DNA of 32,711 nt from Planctomycetota bacterium (GTDB taxonomy: Bacteria > Planctomycetota > UBA1135 > UBA2386). A model generated the notes under the pieces. The model saw only the letters and a program-made list of their open reading frames with translations, had not been told where the DNA came from and ran no database searches. Shown here piece after piece: positions 13,595 through 22,341 of this stretch; within the stretch, counting starts at the first letter, position 1; each line of letters opens with the position of its first letter. The stretch covers positions 1-32,711 of the forward strand of contig JAGQRB010000687.1 in the NCBI GenBank assembly GCA_020425925.1, given 5' to 3'. The position numbers and the translations under genes are program-made.

Positions 13595-14572
13595 ATGAAG
13601 TTGCTGACCACGATCACGATCTGCCTGCTCACCGGCTTCGGCGACCGCTGCGGCGGCGGCGACGACGAGAATGCGATCGACATCCGCATCCGTGTCGGTG
13701 CCACGGTGCGCGGCGTCGACGTCAAGATCGGCGAGCTCTGCGAGATCACACCGATCAACCGCGACACTCTCGCGATCGGCCAGCTCGTGTTCGGGCCGTC
13801 GCCGATCGGTGGCCACGCGCGGACCGTCACCCGCACCGAGATCGTGCAGGCGCTCGCGGCCAAGGGCCACGACGTCTCGCAGTACACGTTCTCCGGCCCG
13901 AGCGAGATCGTCGTGCAGCCGGTCATCGTCGAGGTGCCGCCGACCGACCTGCTCGAGGCGGCCAGCGCGGCGCTGCACGCGGTGCTGGCGCTCGAGGGCG
14001 GCGACGTCGAGGTCGAGATCCCGACGCGTCTGCGCCGGGTCGACACCCCGCCGGGCCGCGTCGGCCGCGAGCTGATCGCCCGCGTCCGCGGCGGCCACAC
14101 CGGCCCGACCTCGGCCGTCGTCGACGTCGAGGTGATGATCGACGGCGAAGCGGCCAGGCGCGTGCCGGTGCAGTTCGAGCTGCAGCGTTTCCAGCTGCTG
14201 CTCAAGACCGCCACCGCGATCCGCCAGGGCACTCCGCTCGGTCCGCACAATCTCGAGATCGCGCGCGAGCCGCTGGCGCAGGCGACCGGGCTCTACCTGA
14301 CCCGCTTCGAGGACGTCGAAGGCATGATCGCCGCGCGCAACCTGCAGGCGAACTCGCGCATCACGCTCGGCGAGACCGCACCGCCCGCCGTGATTCGCAA
14401 GGGCGAGGTCGTCTCCGTCGTCCTCACCCACGGCCGGGTGAAGGTCACCGCCAAGGCGGTCGCGAATCACGACGCGCCGATGGCGGCGCGGCTGTCCCTC
14501 ACCAACCTGAGCTCGCGCGGCACGCTCGTCGGCGTCGTCGCTGGCCCGGGCCTCGTCGTCATCCGGAACTGA
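13595..14572 (+). CDS. flgA: Flagellar P-ring assembly chaperone FlgA
   Basis: FlgA is the periplasmic chaperone that helps FlgI assemble into the P-ring. The 325-residue protein is longer than E. coli FlgA (219). The C-terminal half (about 200-325) carries the SAF/FlgA fold, seen in TAIRQGTPLGPHNLEIAREP and AARNLQANSRITLGE, then VIRKGEVVSVVLTHGRVKVT and GTLVGVV. The N-terminal half contains a second conserved region (about 30-190). A short hydrophobic start (MKLLTTITICLLTGFG) suggests export, but no clean cleavage site or lipobox is visible. A very strong AAGGAGG site precedes the ATG. It sits between flgG and flgH. Confidence 0.85.
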   Translation: MKLLTTITICLLTGFGDRCGGGDDENAIDIRIRVGATVRGVDVKIGELCEITPINRDTLAIGQLVFGPSPIGGHARTVTRTEIVQALAAKGHDVSQYTFSGPSEIVVQPVIVEVPPTDLLEAASAALHAVLALEGGDVEVEIPTRLRRVDTPPGRVGRELIARVRGGHTGPTSAVVDVEVMIDGEAARRVPVQFELQRFQLLLKTATAIRQGTPLGPHNLEIAREPLAQATGLYLTRFEDVEGMIAARNLQANSRITLGETAPPAVIRKGEVVSVVLTHGRVKVTAKAVANHDAPMAARLSLTNLSSRGTLVGVVAGPGLVVIRN

Positions 14573-14583
14573 GGAGCTCACCG

Positions 14584-15219
14584 ATGTCATCCCACCACCG
14601 TCTCGCGACCCGCTGCTCGCTGGCGCTCGCCGCCCTGGCGTGGACCGCCGTCGGCAGCCTGGCGCAGAACCCCTACGTGCGCCCCGGGGCATCGATCTCG
14701 ATCATCGCCGACCCGCGCGCGCGCACCGTCGGCGACATCCTGACCGTCGTCATCCAGGAGCAGACCAGCGTCAAGAACGAGGAGAAGGTCGAGCGTCGCA
14801 ACGACACGACGCTCGCCGCCCGCCTCGAGTCCTACAGCCTCAGCGACAAGACGTTCACCAACACGGTGCTGCCGCGCCTCGATATCCGCAAGGAGTCGGA
14901 CTTCAACGGCGAGGCCAAGCAGAACTCCGGATCCGACGTGCGCGCCAGCATCGCCGTCGTCGTCGTCGACGTGCAGCCGAACGGCAACCTCGTGATCGCG
15001 GGCACCCGACAGGTCACGGTCAACGACGAGACCCGCACACTCAAGATCAGCGGTGTCGTCCGCGCGCTCGACGTCACGCCGAACAACACCGTCGGCAGTG
15101 CCCAGGTCGCCGAGGCCCGCATCGCGATCACCGGCGAGGGTGGCAACACCCGGCAGGTCACGCGCGGTCCGGTCGGCCAGATGTTCGACACGCTGCTCTG
15201 GGTGGTCTGGCCCTTCTGA
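14584..15219 (+). CDS. flgH: Flagellar L-ring protein FlgH
   Basis: FlgH builds the bushing ring in the outer membrane, so its presence argues for a diderm cell. The 211-residue product matches the usual length (about 230). The motifs are RTVGDILTVVIQEQTSVKNE (about 46-65), the central FNGEAKQNSGSDVRASIAV, and the C-terminal GSAQVAEARIAI, all typical. Unlike E. coli FlgH, the signal peptide (LALAALAWTAVGSLAQ) has no lipobox cysteine, so the protein is probably released by signal peptidase I and not lipidated. It starts 11 bases after flgA and is followed by flgI after 14 bases. Confidence 0.93.
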   Translation: MSSHHRLATRCSLALAALAWTAVGSLAQNPYVRPGASISIIADPRARTVGDILTVVIQEQTSVKNEEKVERRNDTTLAARLESYSLSDKTFTNTVLPRLDIRKESDFNGEAKQNSGSDVRASIAVVVVDVQPNGNLVIAGTRQVTVNDETRTLKISGVVRALDVTPNNTVGSAQVAEARIAITGEGGNTRQVTRGPVGQMFDTLLWVVWPF

Positions 15220-15233
15220 ACGGAGACGACACG

Positions 15234-16460
15234 ATGCCACGGAACCCGATCTCGATCCTCTCGATCGCGCTGCTGCTGGCGATCCTCGGCGCTGGCACCG
15301 GCGCCCAGGTCGCGCCCCAGGATCCGGCCGCCGGCCAGCCCGTCGCGTTGCCGGAGCTGCCGCAGACCCCGGCGGTGCAACCAGTCGTGCTCAACGGACT
15401 CGGCGAGACCGTGCTGTCGCCGCGAATCCGCAACATCACGCAGGTCCACAACACCATGCCGCACAAGCTCGTCGGCATCGGCATCGTCACGGGCCTGGCG
15501 CAGACCGGCTCGAGCGACCGCGGCACGCGCCAGGCGATCCTCAACATCGTGCGCCAGCTCGGCCTCAACCTGACGATCTCCGACGTCGTCGGCGGCACCA
15601 CGACGCTGGTGACGCTGACCTGCGAGCTGCCGCCGTTCGCCAAGGAAGGTCAGATGCTCGACGTCAAGTGCGAGGTCATGACCGACGCGTCGTCGCTGCG
15701 CGGCGGCGAACTGCTGCCCGCCGAGCTCAAGGGCGTCGACGGCCAGACCTACGTCGTCGCGAGCGGCCCGCTGCTGGTGTCGGGCTACGTCGCCGGCGGC
15801 GCCAACGCGCAGATCAAGCAGAACCCGTCGGCGACCGCCTGGCTCTCGAACGGCGGCCTCGTGATCCGCAACCAGCCGTCGTCGTACTACAGCGAGTCGG
15901 GCGCGCTCGAGCTGCGGCTGCTGAACCCGAGCCCTTACAACGCCGCGTCGGTGGCCCAGGGTGTCGACGCCGCGCTCGAGGGTAGCCGCGCGATCGTGAC
16001 GCCGGTCGACTCCTCGCTGGTCCGCATCGAGCTGCCGTCGACCGAACGCACCGACCAGAACGCGATCCGCGTGCTCAACCTGATCGGCGACGTCCGGGTG
16101 CCGGTCGAGAACCCCGCCAAGGTCACGATCGACCAGACCAGCGGCACCGTGCTCGCCGGTGAAGGCGTGCTCATCAGCCCGTGCGTCGTCGGCCTCAGCG
16201 AGCTCACGATCTCGATCGTCGAGGACGAGGCGGTCTCGCAGCCGGGGCCGCTGTCGCAGGGCGAGACCACCCGCCTCGGCGCCACCCGCGTCGAGGTCAG
16301 CAACCAGAACACCGCGCTCAAGAAGGTCGGCGGCGGCGCCACGGTCGCCGACCTGCTGCAGAACCTCGAGAAGCTCGGCCTGACGCCGGTGCAGCTCGTC
16401 TCGGTGTTCCAGGCGCTCGACCAGGGCGGCTTCCTGCACGCGCGACTGGAGGTCCGCTGA
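15234..16460 (+). CDS. flgI: Flagellar P-ring protein FlgI
   Basis: FlgI forms the ring in the peptidoglycan layer around the distal rod. The 408-residue protein has a signal peptide (SILSIALLLAILGAGTGA, cut before QVAPQ). A proline-rich linker follows, then the canonical P-ring core: NTMPHKLVGIGIVTGLAQTG, CELPPFAKEGQMLDVKCEVM, and DASSLRGGELLPAELKGVDG. The C-terminal VADLLQNLEKLGLTPVQLVS is also conserved, matching the family's 'lv.alN.lG.tP.dlisIlq'. The ATG at 15234 was chosen for the signal peptide and a GGAG 8 bases upstream. The stop overlaps the next start by one base. Confidence 0.96.
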   Translation: MPRNPISILSIALLLAILGAGTGAQVAPQDPAAGQPVALPELPQTPAVQPVVLNGLGETVLSPRIRNITQVHNTMPHKLVGIGIVTGLAQTGSSDRGTRQAILNIVRQLGLNLTISDVVGGTTTLVTLTCELPPFAKEGQMLDVKCEVMTDASSLRGGELLPAELKGVDGQTYVVASGPLLVSGYVAGGANAQIKQNPSATAWLSNGGLVIRNQPSSYYSESGALELRLLNPSPYNAASVAQGVDAALEGSRAIVTPVDSSLVRIELPSTERTDQNAIRVLNLIGDVRVPVENPAKVTIDQTSGTVLAGEGVLISPCVVGLSELTISIVEDEAVSQPGPLSQGETTRLGATRVEVSNQNTALKKVGGGATVADLLQNLEKLGLTPVQLVSVFQALDQGGFLHARLEVR

Positions 16461-16852
16461 TGAACGCCATCGCGGCAACCGGCACGATCGACAGCGGCGG
16501 CAGCGTTCGCGAACGCGCCGAGCGCACCGCGGCGCAGTTCGAGGCCATCCTCGTCCGCCAGCTCGTCAGCAGCCTGCGCGAGACCGGCTCGGTCGGCGGC
16601 GAGGGCGGCATGTTCGGCGACGGCGCCGGCGCCGGGACCTACGCCGACTGGTTCGACGAGCGCGTCGCCGACCATCTCGGCGCCAGCGGTCAGATCGGCA
16701 TCAAGGAGGTCATCATCCGCGATCTCGAACGGCTCGGGCAGCTCGAGTCCCGGACGACGGCACAACAGGTTCTGGCGGCGCGGCGCGCAGCCGACCACGC
16801 CGGCACGATCGCCATCGCATCACGACAGGGGGTACTCGATGTCACTCGTTGA
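16460..16852 (+). CDS. flgJ: Rod-binding protein, FlgJ N-terminal domain only
   Basis: In E. coli FlgJ has an N-terminal rod-cap/rod-binding domain and a C-terminal peptidoglycan hydrolase. This 130-residue protein contains only the first domain: AERTAAQFEAILVRQLVSSL, then MFGDGAGAGTYADWFDERVA and GQIGIKEVIIRDL. It should promote rod assembly in the periplasm but cannot itself cut the wall, so a separate lytic enzyme must exist elsewhere. Single-domain FlgJ is common outside gammaproteobacteria. The ATG overlaps the flgI stop (TGATG) with GGAGG at 16448-16452. Confidence 0.9.
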   Translation: MNAIAATGTIDSGGSVRERAERTAAQFEAILVRQLVSSLRETGSVGGEGGMFGDGAGAGTYADWFDERVADHLGASGQIGIKEVIIRDLERLGQLESRTTAQQVLAARRAADHAGTIAIASRQGVLDVTR

Positions 16853-17363
16853 ACTCGCGAGCAGCCTCGAGCGCTCGTTCGACAAGAGCCAGGATCTGCT
16901 GACGCGGCTGGTCGCCGGCCTGCGGGCGCGGCGCATGGCATGGGTCTCCGCCCACCCCGACGGCATCGCGCCGGCGGCCGAGCTCGAGCAGCTCGCCGCC
17001 CGCCTGCAGACCGAGGACGAAGTGCGCCGCACCCTGCTCGCCGATCTCGCAGAGGTGCTGCCGCTTCCGCGCGGGTTCGCCCGCGCCGTTCTGCATCTGA
17101 ACGTCACGCGGATCGCGACCGCGATCCCCGTACCGGCGGCCCGCTCGCTGCGGCGAGCGGCCGACGCCGCCACCGCGGTCGCCAAGGACGTACGCCGCGA
17201 GCTCGCGCTCGGCCGGCGGCTGATCGGTTTCGCCCAGCGCGCCCACGAGAGCGTGATGGCGGACCTCGCACGGCAGGCGCCCCAGCGCGGCTACGACCGC
17301 ACGGCGCAGGCGTCGCGCGGCCTGGCCCGGGTCGGGGCATCACTCGTCGACGGCAAGGTGTGA
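16839..17363 (+). CDS. flgN: FlgN-like export chaperone for hook-filament junction proteins
   Basis: The 174-residue, almost entirely helical protein overlaps flgJ by 14 bases and directly precedes flgK and flgL, the two clients of the FlgN chaperone. The C-terminal part ELALGRRLIGFAQRAHESVM followed by RGYDRTAQASRG resembles the FlgN ending 'N..LL......i...L........Y...G'. FlgN keeps FlgK and FlgL soluble in the cytoplasm and delivers them to the export gate. FlgN proteins diverge strongly, so the call rests about equally on position, helical character and this C-terminal pattern. A secretion-related helical protein of another family is the alternative. Confidence 0.7.
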   Translation: MSLVELASSLERSFDKSQDLLTRLVAGLRARRMAWVSAHPDGIAPAAELEQLAARLQTEDEVRRTLLADLAEVLPLPRGFARAVLHLNVTRIATAIPVPAARSLRRAADAATAVAKDVRRELALGRRLIGFAQRAHESVMADLARQAPQRGYDRTAQASRGLARVGASLVDGKV

Positions 17364-17379
17364 CCAGGAGGAGAGGACC

Positions 17380-19740
17380 ATGGGACTCGGCTTCGGATTC
17401 GACTCGGGACTGCGCGCGCTCGCCGCTGCGCGCCTCGGTATGCAGACCGCCGGCAACAACATCGCGAACGCGAACACGCTGGGCTACTCGCGCCAGCGCG
17501 TCGAGCTCTCGGCCGCGTTGCCCTACATCTCGGGCGGCGGCTTCCAGATCGGCAGCGGTGTCGAGATCGGCGGCATCTTCGGCATCGTCGATCAGGGCCT
17601 CGAACGCCGCCTGCAGCTGCAGGTCGGCCTGGTCGGCGCGGCGGAGGTCGACCAGCAACGCTTCGACGAGATCGAGGGCATCCTCGCCGAGCCCGACGGC
17701 GGCCTATCGGCGACGCTGCAGGGCCTCTTCGGTTCGATCGCGAGCCTGCAGAGCGACCCGGCCGACCGCGCGCTGCGGGGCGGCGTCGTCCAGGCCGGCG
17801 CTCAGCTCAGCCAGGGCTTCCGCCTGATCGCCGATCGCTTCGGCGAGCTCACCGGCAGCACGTTCGACGAGGTCCGCGGTCTCGTGCGCGAAGTCAACCA
17901 GCGCGCCGCCGAGATCGCCGAACTCAACCGCCAGATCGTCGCGGTCGAGGCCAACGGTTCGGCAGCCAACGATCTGCGCGATGCGCGCACCCAGCACGTG
18001 CGCGAGATCAGCCAGCTGCTCGACACCCGCGCGATCGAACGCGGCACCGGCAGCGTCGACCTGCTGGTCGGCGGCCACCTGCTGGTCGCCGGCGGCGACG
18101 CGTCGACGCTGGCGGTGGGCAAGGGCAGCAACGGGCTGACGCGGATCACGGCCGGCAAGTCCGGCGCCGCGGCGACGATCCGCGAGGGTCGGATCGCCGG
18201 TCTGCTGCGGCAGGAAGCGAGCGGTCTGCCGGCCACGATGGGCCGCATCGATCGCCTCGCGCGCAGCACGATCCTCGAGATGAACCGCCTGCACTCGACC
18301 GGCATGCCGCGCTCGGGTCCGTTCCGGAGTCTGACCTCGGCCTACGGCGCCGCCGACGGCAATCAGAACGCCGTCTTCGGCGACGAGCTGCTGTCGCAGG
18401 CCGGCTTCGAGTTCGAGGTCCAGGCCGGCGACCTCTATATCGGCGTCACCAACCTCTCCACCGGGGCGATGGAGCGGGCGCGCATCGCGATCGATCCCAA
18501 CGCCTCGACACTGCAGGACGTCGCCAACTCGATCACGGCCGTCGACCATCTCAACGCCAGCGTCGACCCGACCGGCAAGCTGCGGATCAGCGCCGACGCC
18601 GGCTACGGCTTCGACTTCTCGCCGCGGCTCGACCCGAATCCGGACGGTACCGGCACGTTCGGGGGCACCAACCCGACCGTCGGCAGCGCCGCGGGCGGCC
18701 CGTTCGACATCTCGGGCCAGACGTTCCCGGTCACGTTGACGGTCACGACCGGCACCGCCGCGTCGCCGGTGGCGACGACCGTGACGCTGCAGGCCTCGGA
18801 CTTCGCCAACACCTCGGCCGCCACGGTCGACGAGCTCGCCGCGGCGATCAACGACGACCTCGGCGCTGCCGGCACGGCCCGCAACGTCGGCGGTCGCCTG
18901 ATGATCCAGAGCGCGCTCGGCGGCAGCACGTCGACACTGACGATCGCGAACGGCTCCGGCACGGTGGTCGGCGATCTCGGCCTGTCGACGACGCCCGCGG
19001 TCGGGCGCGACGCGGAGCTCGCGGTCAAGGTCGAGGGCACCTACACCGGTGCCGACAACGACCAGTTCACCTTCGTCCCGGCCGGCGACGGCCAGATCGG
19101 GCGCACGCCGGGCCTCAAGGTCAACGTCTACAACGGCGCCGGCGCGCTCGTGACGCAGCTCGACGTCGGCAGCGGCTACGAGCCGGGCAGCGCGATCGCG
19201 GTCGGTGACGGCGTGCAGGTGTCGTTCGGCCCCGGTTCGATCTCGGCAACGGACGGTCAGGCCTTCGAGCTCGACGTGCTGGCCGACAGTGACACCAGCG
19301 ACATCCTGGTCGCGACCGGGATGAACGCTTTCTTCCTCGGCAGCTCGGCGAGCGACATCGAGGTCGACCCGGCGCTGCTCGGCAACCCGGACCGCCTCGC
19401 CGCCGGCATCGGCACGGCCGACGGCGACGCCGGCAACCTCACCCGGCTCATCGATCTGCGCGATCGCAACATCGGGGACCTCGACGCCAACACGATCGAG
19501 GACTTCTACGCCGACGTCGTCGGCGATGTCGGCTTCGAGGCCTCGGCGGCGACCGCGTCGCTGCAGGCGCAGCAGACGCTGCTCGAACACCTCGACGCCG
19601 AGCGTCAGAGCGTCTCCGGCGTCAACATCGACGAGGAGATGGTCTCGATGGTGCAGTTCCAGCAGTCGTACGAGGCGGCGGCGCGCTTCATCGCGGTCGC
19701 ACAGGAAATGACCGACACACTGATCAACCTCGGCAGGTGA
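17380..19740 (+). CDS. flgK: Flagellar hook-associated protein 1 (FlgK), enlarged
   Basis: FlgK is the first hook-filament junction protein. The N-terminus (ALAAARLGMQTAGNNIANAN, TLGYSRQRVELS) and the C-terminus (VNIDEEMVSMVQFQQSYEAA, ARFIAVAQEMTDTLINLGR) are canonical. Conserved helices near 120-270 (LFGSIASLQSDPADRALRGG, LVREVNQRAAEIAELNRQIV) support the call. The protein has 786 residues against 547 in E. coli. The extra length is a central Thr/Ala/Gly-rich, beta-strand-rich region (about 380-680), parallel to the enlargements of FlgE and FlgL here. AGGAGG lies 10 bases upstream of the ATG. flgL starts 4 bases after its stop. Confidence 0.95.
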   Translation: MGLGFGFDSGLRALAAARLGMQTAGNNIANANTLGYSRQRVELSAALPYISGGGFQIGSGVEIGGIFGIVDQGLERRLQLQVGLVGAAEVDQQRFDEIEGILAEPDGGLSATLQGLFGSIASLQSDPADRALRGGVVQAGAQLSQGFRLIADRFGELTGSTFDEVRGLVREVNQRAAEIAELNRQIVAVEANGSAANDLRDARTQHVREISQLLDTRAIERGTGSVDLLVGGHLLVAGGDASTLAVGKGSNGLTRITAGKSGAAATIREGRIAGLLRQEASGLPATMGRIDRLARSTILEMNRLHSTGMPRSGPFRSLTSAYGAADGNQNAVFGDELLSQAGFEFEVQAGDLYIGVTNLSTGAMERARIAIDPNASTLQDVANSITAVDHLNASVDPTGKLRISADAGYGFDFSPRLDPNPDGTGTFGGTNPTVGSAAGGPFDISGQTFPVTLTVTTGTAASPVATTVTLQASDFANTSAATVDELAAAINDDLGAAGTARNVGGRLMIQSALGGSTSTLTIANGSGTVVGDLGLSTTPAVGRDAELAVKVEGTYTGADNDQFTFVPAGDGQIGRTPGLKVNVYNGAGALVTQLDVGSGYEPGSAIAVGDGVQVSFGPGSISATDGQAFELDVLADSDTSDILVATGMNAFFLGSSASDIEVDPALLGNPDRLAAGIGTADGDAGNLTRLIDLRDRNIGDLDANTIEDFYADVVGDVGFEASAATASLQAQQTLLEHLDAERQSVSGVNIDEEMVSMVQFQQSYEAAARFIAVAQEMTDTLINLGR

Positions 19741-19744
19741 CAGG

Positions 19745-21169
19745 ATGACGATCCGTATCACACAGGGCATGCTCTACTCGCGCACGCTGGCCGACATCCA
19801 GCGCGGGCTGCTGCGTTACTCGCGCCTGCAGCAGGAGGTCGCGACCGGTCGCAAGGTCAATCGACCGTCCGACGACCCGGCGGCGGCGCTGAGGATCCTG
19901 CCGTTGCGCAGCGATCTGAGGAACCTCGAGCAGCTCGGCTCCAACGTCGCGCTCGCACGCGAATCGCTCGACACCGGCGCGGCGTCGATGGAGGACGCGT
20001 CGGCGCTGATGCAGCGCGTCCGCGAGCTCACGACGCAGGCCAGCAACGGCACGTTGAGCCCGGAGGACCGCGCCAGCATCGCCGCCGAGATCGACCAGAT
20101 GCTGCGCCAGATGGTGAGCATCGGCAACAGCCGCCGCGGCGACCGCTATCTGTTCGGCGGCACCGAGAGCAGCGTCGCCCCGTTCGAGCTCATCGACGAC
20201 CAGGACGGTGCCCGCGTGATCTACCACGGCAACCACGACCTGCTCCAGGTCGAGGTCGCACCGGGTGTGAAGACCGCGCTCAACCTCGCCGGCGACGGGG
20301 TGTTCATGCAGCGCTCGCGCGGCGCGACGTCGTTCTCGGCGTCGCCGGGTGCGACCGCGACGGGTGCCGCCTCGGCCGGCGGCGGCGACACCGGCATCGG
20401 CTTCGGCGAGCTGCAGGTGACCTTCGCGGGCCTGCACACCGACGCTCCCAGCACGGTGACGGCAGGCTCCGGCACGACCGACGCCGTCGGACCGCTGACC
20501 TTCGCGTTCACGACCACGCCGGCGACGTTGAGTGTCAGCGGCGGACCCGCGCTCAACCTGCCGATCACCGACGGCGCGTTCCAGACCGCGGACGGGCGCA
20601 CGATCTCGCTCACCGTGACCGGTGTTCCGGCGACGACGAGCGGCACGTTCACCGCCAAGGCCGGATTGTCGACCGACGGCGGCGAGACGATCCAGGAGAT
20701 CAGCTCGTTCGGCGGCACGGTGATGGTCCGCGATTCGTTCGACGACACGGTGCTGAACGTCGACGTGACCGGCCTGAACCGGGCCGGCACCGACCAGGTC
20801 AAGTTCGAGGGCACGTTCGACGCATTCACGACCCTGATCACGCTGCGCGACCTGCTGCGCAACGAGGACGGCCTCGGCAACGAAACCGTGCGCGACCGCA
20901 TCGCGCAGATGCTCAGCGAGGTCGACGGCGCGCACGACGCGGTGCTCGACGGCGTGCGCGAACTCGGTTTCCGATCGTCCAGCATGGACGCGCTCGAGAA
21001 CCGGGTCGACGGCCTTCGGATCTCGCGCGAGCAGTCGCTGTCGCTGGTGCAGGACACCGACATCGCCGAGGCGATCCTCGATCTCCAGCGCCAGGACCTG
21101 GCCTACCAGGCCGCGCTGCAGGTCAGCTCGCGGGTGATCCAGACCAGTCTGACCGGGATCCTGAGGTAG
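19745..21169 (+). CDS. flgL: Flagellar hook-associated protein 3 (FlgL), enlarged
   Basis: FlgL is the second junction protein between hook and filament, related to flagellin. The N-terminus (MTIRITQGMLYSRTLADIQR through ATGRKVNRPSDDPAAALRIL) and the C-terminus (TDIAEAILDLQRQDLAYQAA, LQVSSRVIQTSLTGILR) match the flagellin-like helical ends. RRGDRYLFGGTESSVAPF (about 131-148) is the FlgL-specific 'G.yiFgG....t.Pf'. At 474 residues it is longer than E. coli FlgL (317), with extra beta-rich sequence at about 200-320. No flagellin gene is in the window, so the filament must be encoded elsewhere. Confidence 0.94.
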   Translation: MTIRITQGMLYSRTLADIQRGLLRYSRLQQEVATGRKVNRPSDDPAAALRILPLRSDLRNLEQLGSNVALARESLDTGAASMEDASALMQRVRELTTQASNGTLSPEDRASIAAEIDQMLRQMVSIGNSRRGDRYLFGGTESSVAPFELIDDQDGARVIYHGNHDLLQVEVAPGVKTALNLAGDGVFMQRSRGATSFSASPGATATGAASAGGGDTGIGFGELQVTFAGLHTDAPSTVTAGSGTTDAVGPLTFAFTTTPATLSVSGGPALNLPITDGAFQTADGRTISLTVTGVPATTSGTFTAKAGLSTDGGETIQEISSFGGTVMVRDSFDDTVLNVDVTGLNRAGTDQVKFEGTFDAFTTLITLRDLLRNEDGLGNETVRDRIAQMLSEVDGAHDAVLDGVRELGFRSSSMDALENRVDGLRISREQSLSLVQDTDIAEAILDLQRQDLAYQAALQVSSRVIQTSLTGILR

Positions 21170-21172
21170 ACC

Positions 21173-21442
21173 ATGGCGATCGACTCCGACCTGCCACTCG
21201 GCCCGATCACGGCGGCCGCCGCACCGCCGACCGGCTCGCCGCCGCCGGCGATCTCGACGACCGCGAACTTCCGCCGGCTGCTCGAGTCGTTCGAACAGAT
21301 CGCGGCCGAGCAGCGCGATCTGCCGCAGATCGCCGATCCGAGCAGCGTCGACGACGCGATCGCCAAGGCAGACGCCGGCTACTCGCTCGCGATGGACCTG
21401 CGGCAGCAGCTCGAAGCCGCGTTCCGCCAACGCATGCGATGA
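21173..21442 (+). CDS. Small FliE-like protein at the end of the flagellar operon
   Basis: This 89-residue protein begins 3 bases after the flgL stop, with GAGGT upstream, and overlaps the next gene by four bases (ATGA). Residues 1-30 are Pro/Ala-rich. Residues 32-45 read FRRLLESFEQIAAE. Residues about 58-89 read VDDAIAKADAGYSLAMDLRQ then QLEAAFRQRMR. The second half lines up by eye with the C-terminal FliE pattern 'V..A..KA..S......VR.KL..AY.E.M.M', and the first with FliE 'F...L......v...Q'. FliE joins the MS-ring to the rod; type III inner-rod proteins share this form. The similarity is weak and the location next to flgL is unusual, so it may instead be a new rod or hook-associated export substrate. 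Confidence 0.55.
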   Translation: MAIDSDLPLGPITAAAAPPTGSPPPAISTTANFRRLLESFEQIAAEQRDLPQIADPSSVDDAIAKADAGYSLAMDLRQQLEAAFRQRMR

Positions 21443-22341
21443 CCGCTCCTGTGACAGCGCCGGCCGTCGAGCCGGCCGTGCGGTGCCTCGACCGAACCGG
21501 GATCCAGCCCTGGCTGCCGCTGCTCGACGAGTGGCTGCTGCCCGGCAACGCGTACAGCGTGCACCACACCTGGCCCCTGCTCTATCGCAGTGACGGTTGG
21601 GGCAGCTTCTTCGCGATCCTGGCGGACGACCGGCTCGTGAGCCACTGCGCCACGCGCGACGTGACGATCCGAGGCGAACACGGCGCGTTCGACGCGACAC
21701 TGCTGGGCAGCGTCGCGACCGATCCCGAGCTCCGCGGCCGCGGCCTGGCCGGGCGGGTGCTGGCGGCGGCGCTCGCCGACTGCGACGCGCGCGGTCGACC
21801 CGTGCTGCTCTGGGCCGAGCGCCCGGAGCTCTACGCGCGCCACGGCTTCGTGCCCGGTCGACCCGAGCGCTGCGCGCTGCTCGCGCGCCGACCGCTGACG
21901 GCGGCGGCGGGCGAGGTGCGGCTGGCCGAGGTGCGCGACCACGGCGCGATCCATGCACTGCACGAGCAGAAGCCCTGGTGCGTCGTCCGGACCGCGGCCG
22001 AGACCTCCGGCCTGCTGACGACGCCGGGACTCCGCGCGATGGTCTCCGAACGCGACGGCGCGGTCGTCGCCTATGCGTGTTGCGGCAAGGGCGCGGACCT
22101 CCAGGACCACTGGCACGAGGTCGGCGGCGCCGATGCCGACGTCGCCGCGCTGCTGCAGGCGGCGATGCATCACTGCGGCCAGATCGAGGCCGTGCTGCTC
22201 GTGCCGCCCTATCGGCCCGGGCTCTGCGATGCGCTCGGGCGCAGCGTTGTCGACGAGTTCTGCGTCGAAGGACCGATGACGCGCTCGGCGTCGGGGGGCG
22301 CGCTGCCGGCGTGCTGGATCGACGGACTCGATTCCGTCTAG
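21439..22341 (+). CDS. GNAT family N-acetyltransferase, coupled to the flagellar operon
   Basis: The 300-residue protein contains an acetyl-CoA binding motif A (GSVATDPELRGRGLAGRVLA, about 90-109), preceded by two beta strands, and a typical motif B end (LYARHGFVPG, about 131-140). A second, degenerate domain fills residues about 150-300, giving a two-domain architecture. It would move an acyl group from CoA to an amine; the substrate is unknown. The start codon overlaps the stop of the FliE-like gene (ATGA), so it is translated as the last member of the flagellar operon. Acetylation of a flagellar protein or of a filament sugar is possible but unproven. The stop is TAG at 22339-22341. Confidence 0.82.
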   Translation: MTAPVTAPAVEPAVRCLDRTGIQPWLPLLDEWLLPGNAYSVHHTWPLLYRSDGWGSFFAILADDRLVSHCATRDVTIRGEHGAFDATLLGSVATDPELRGRGLAGRVLAAALADCDARGRPVLLWAERPELYARHGFVPGRPERCALLARRPLTAAAGEVRLAEVRDHGAIHALHEQKPWCVVRTAAETSGLLTTPGLRAMVSERDGAVVAYACCGKGADLQDHWHEVGGADADVAALLQAAMHHCGQIEAVLLVPPYRPGLCDALGRSVVDEFCVEGPMTRSASGGALPACWIDGLDSV

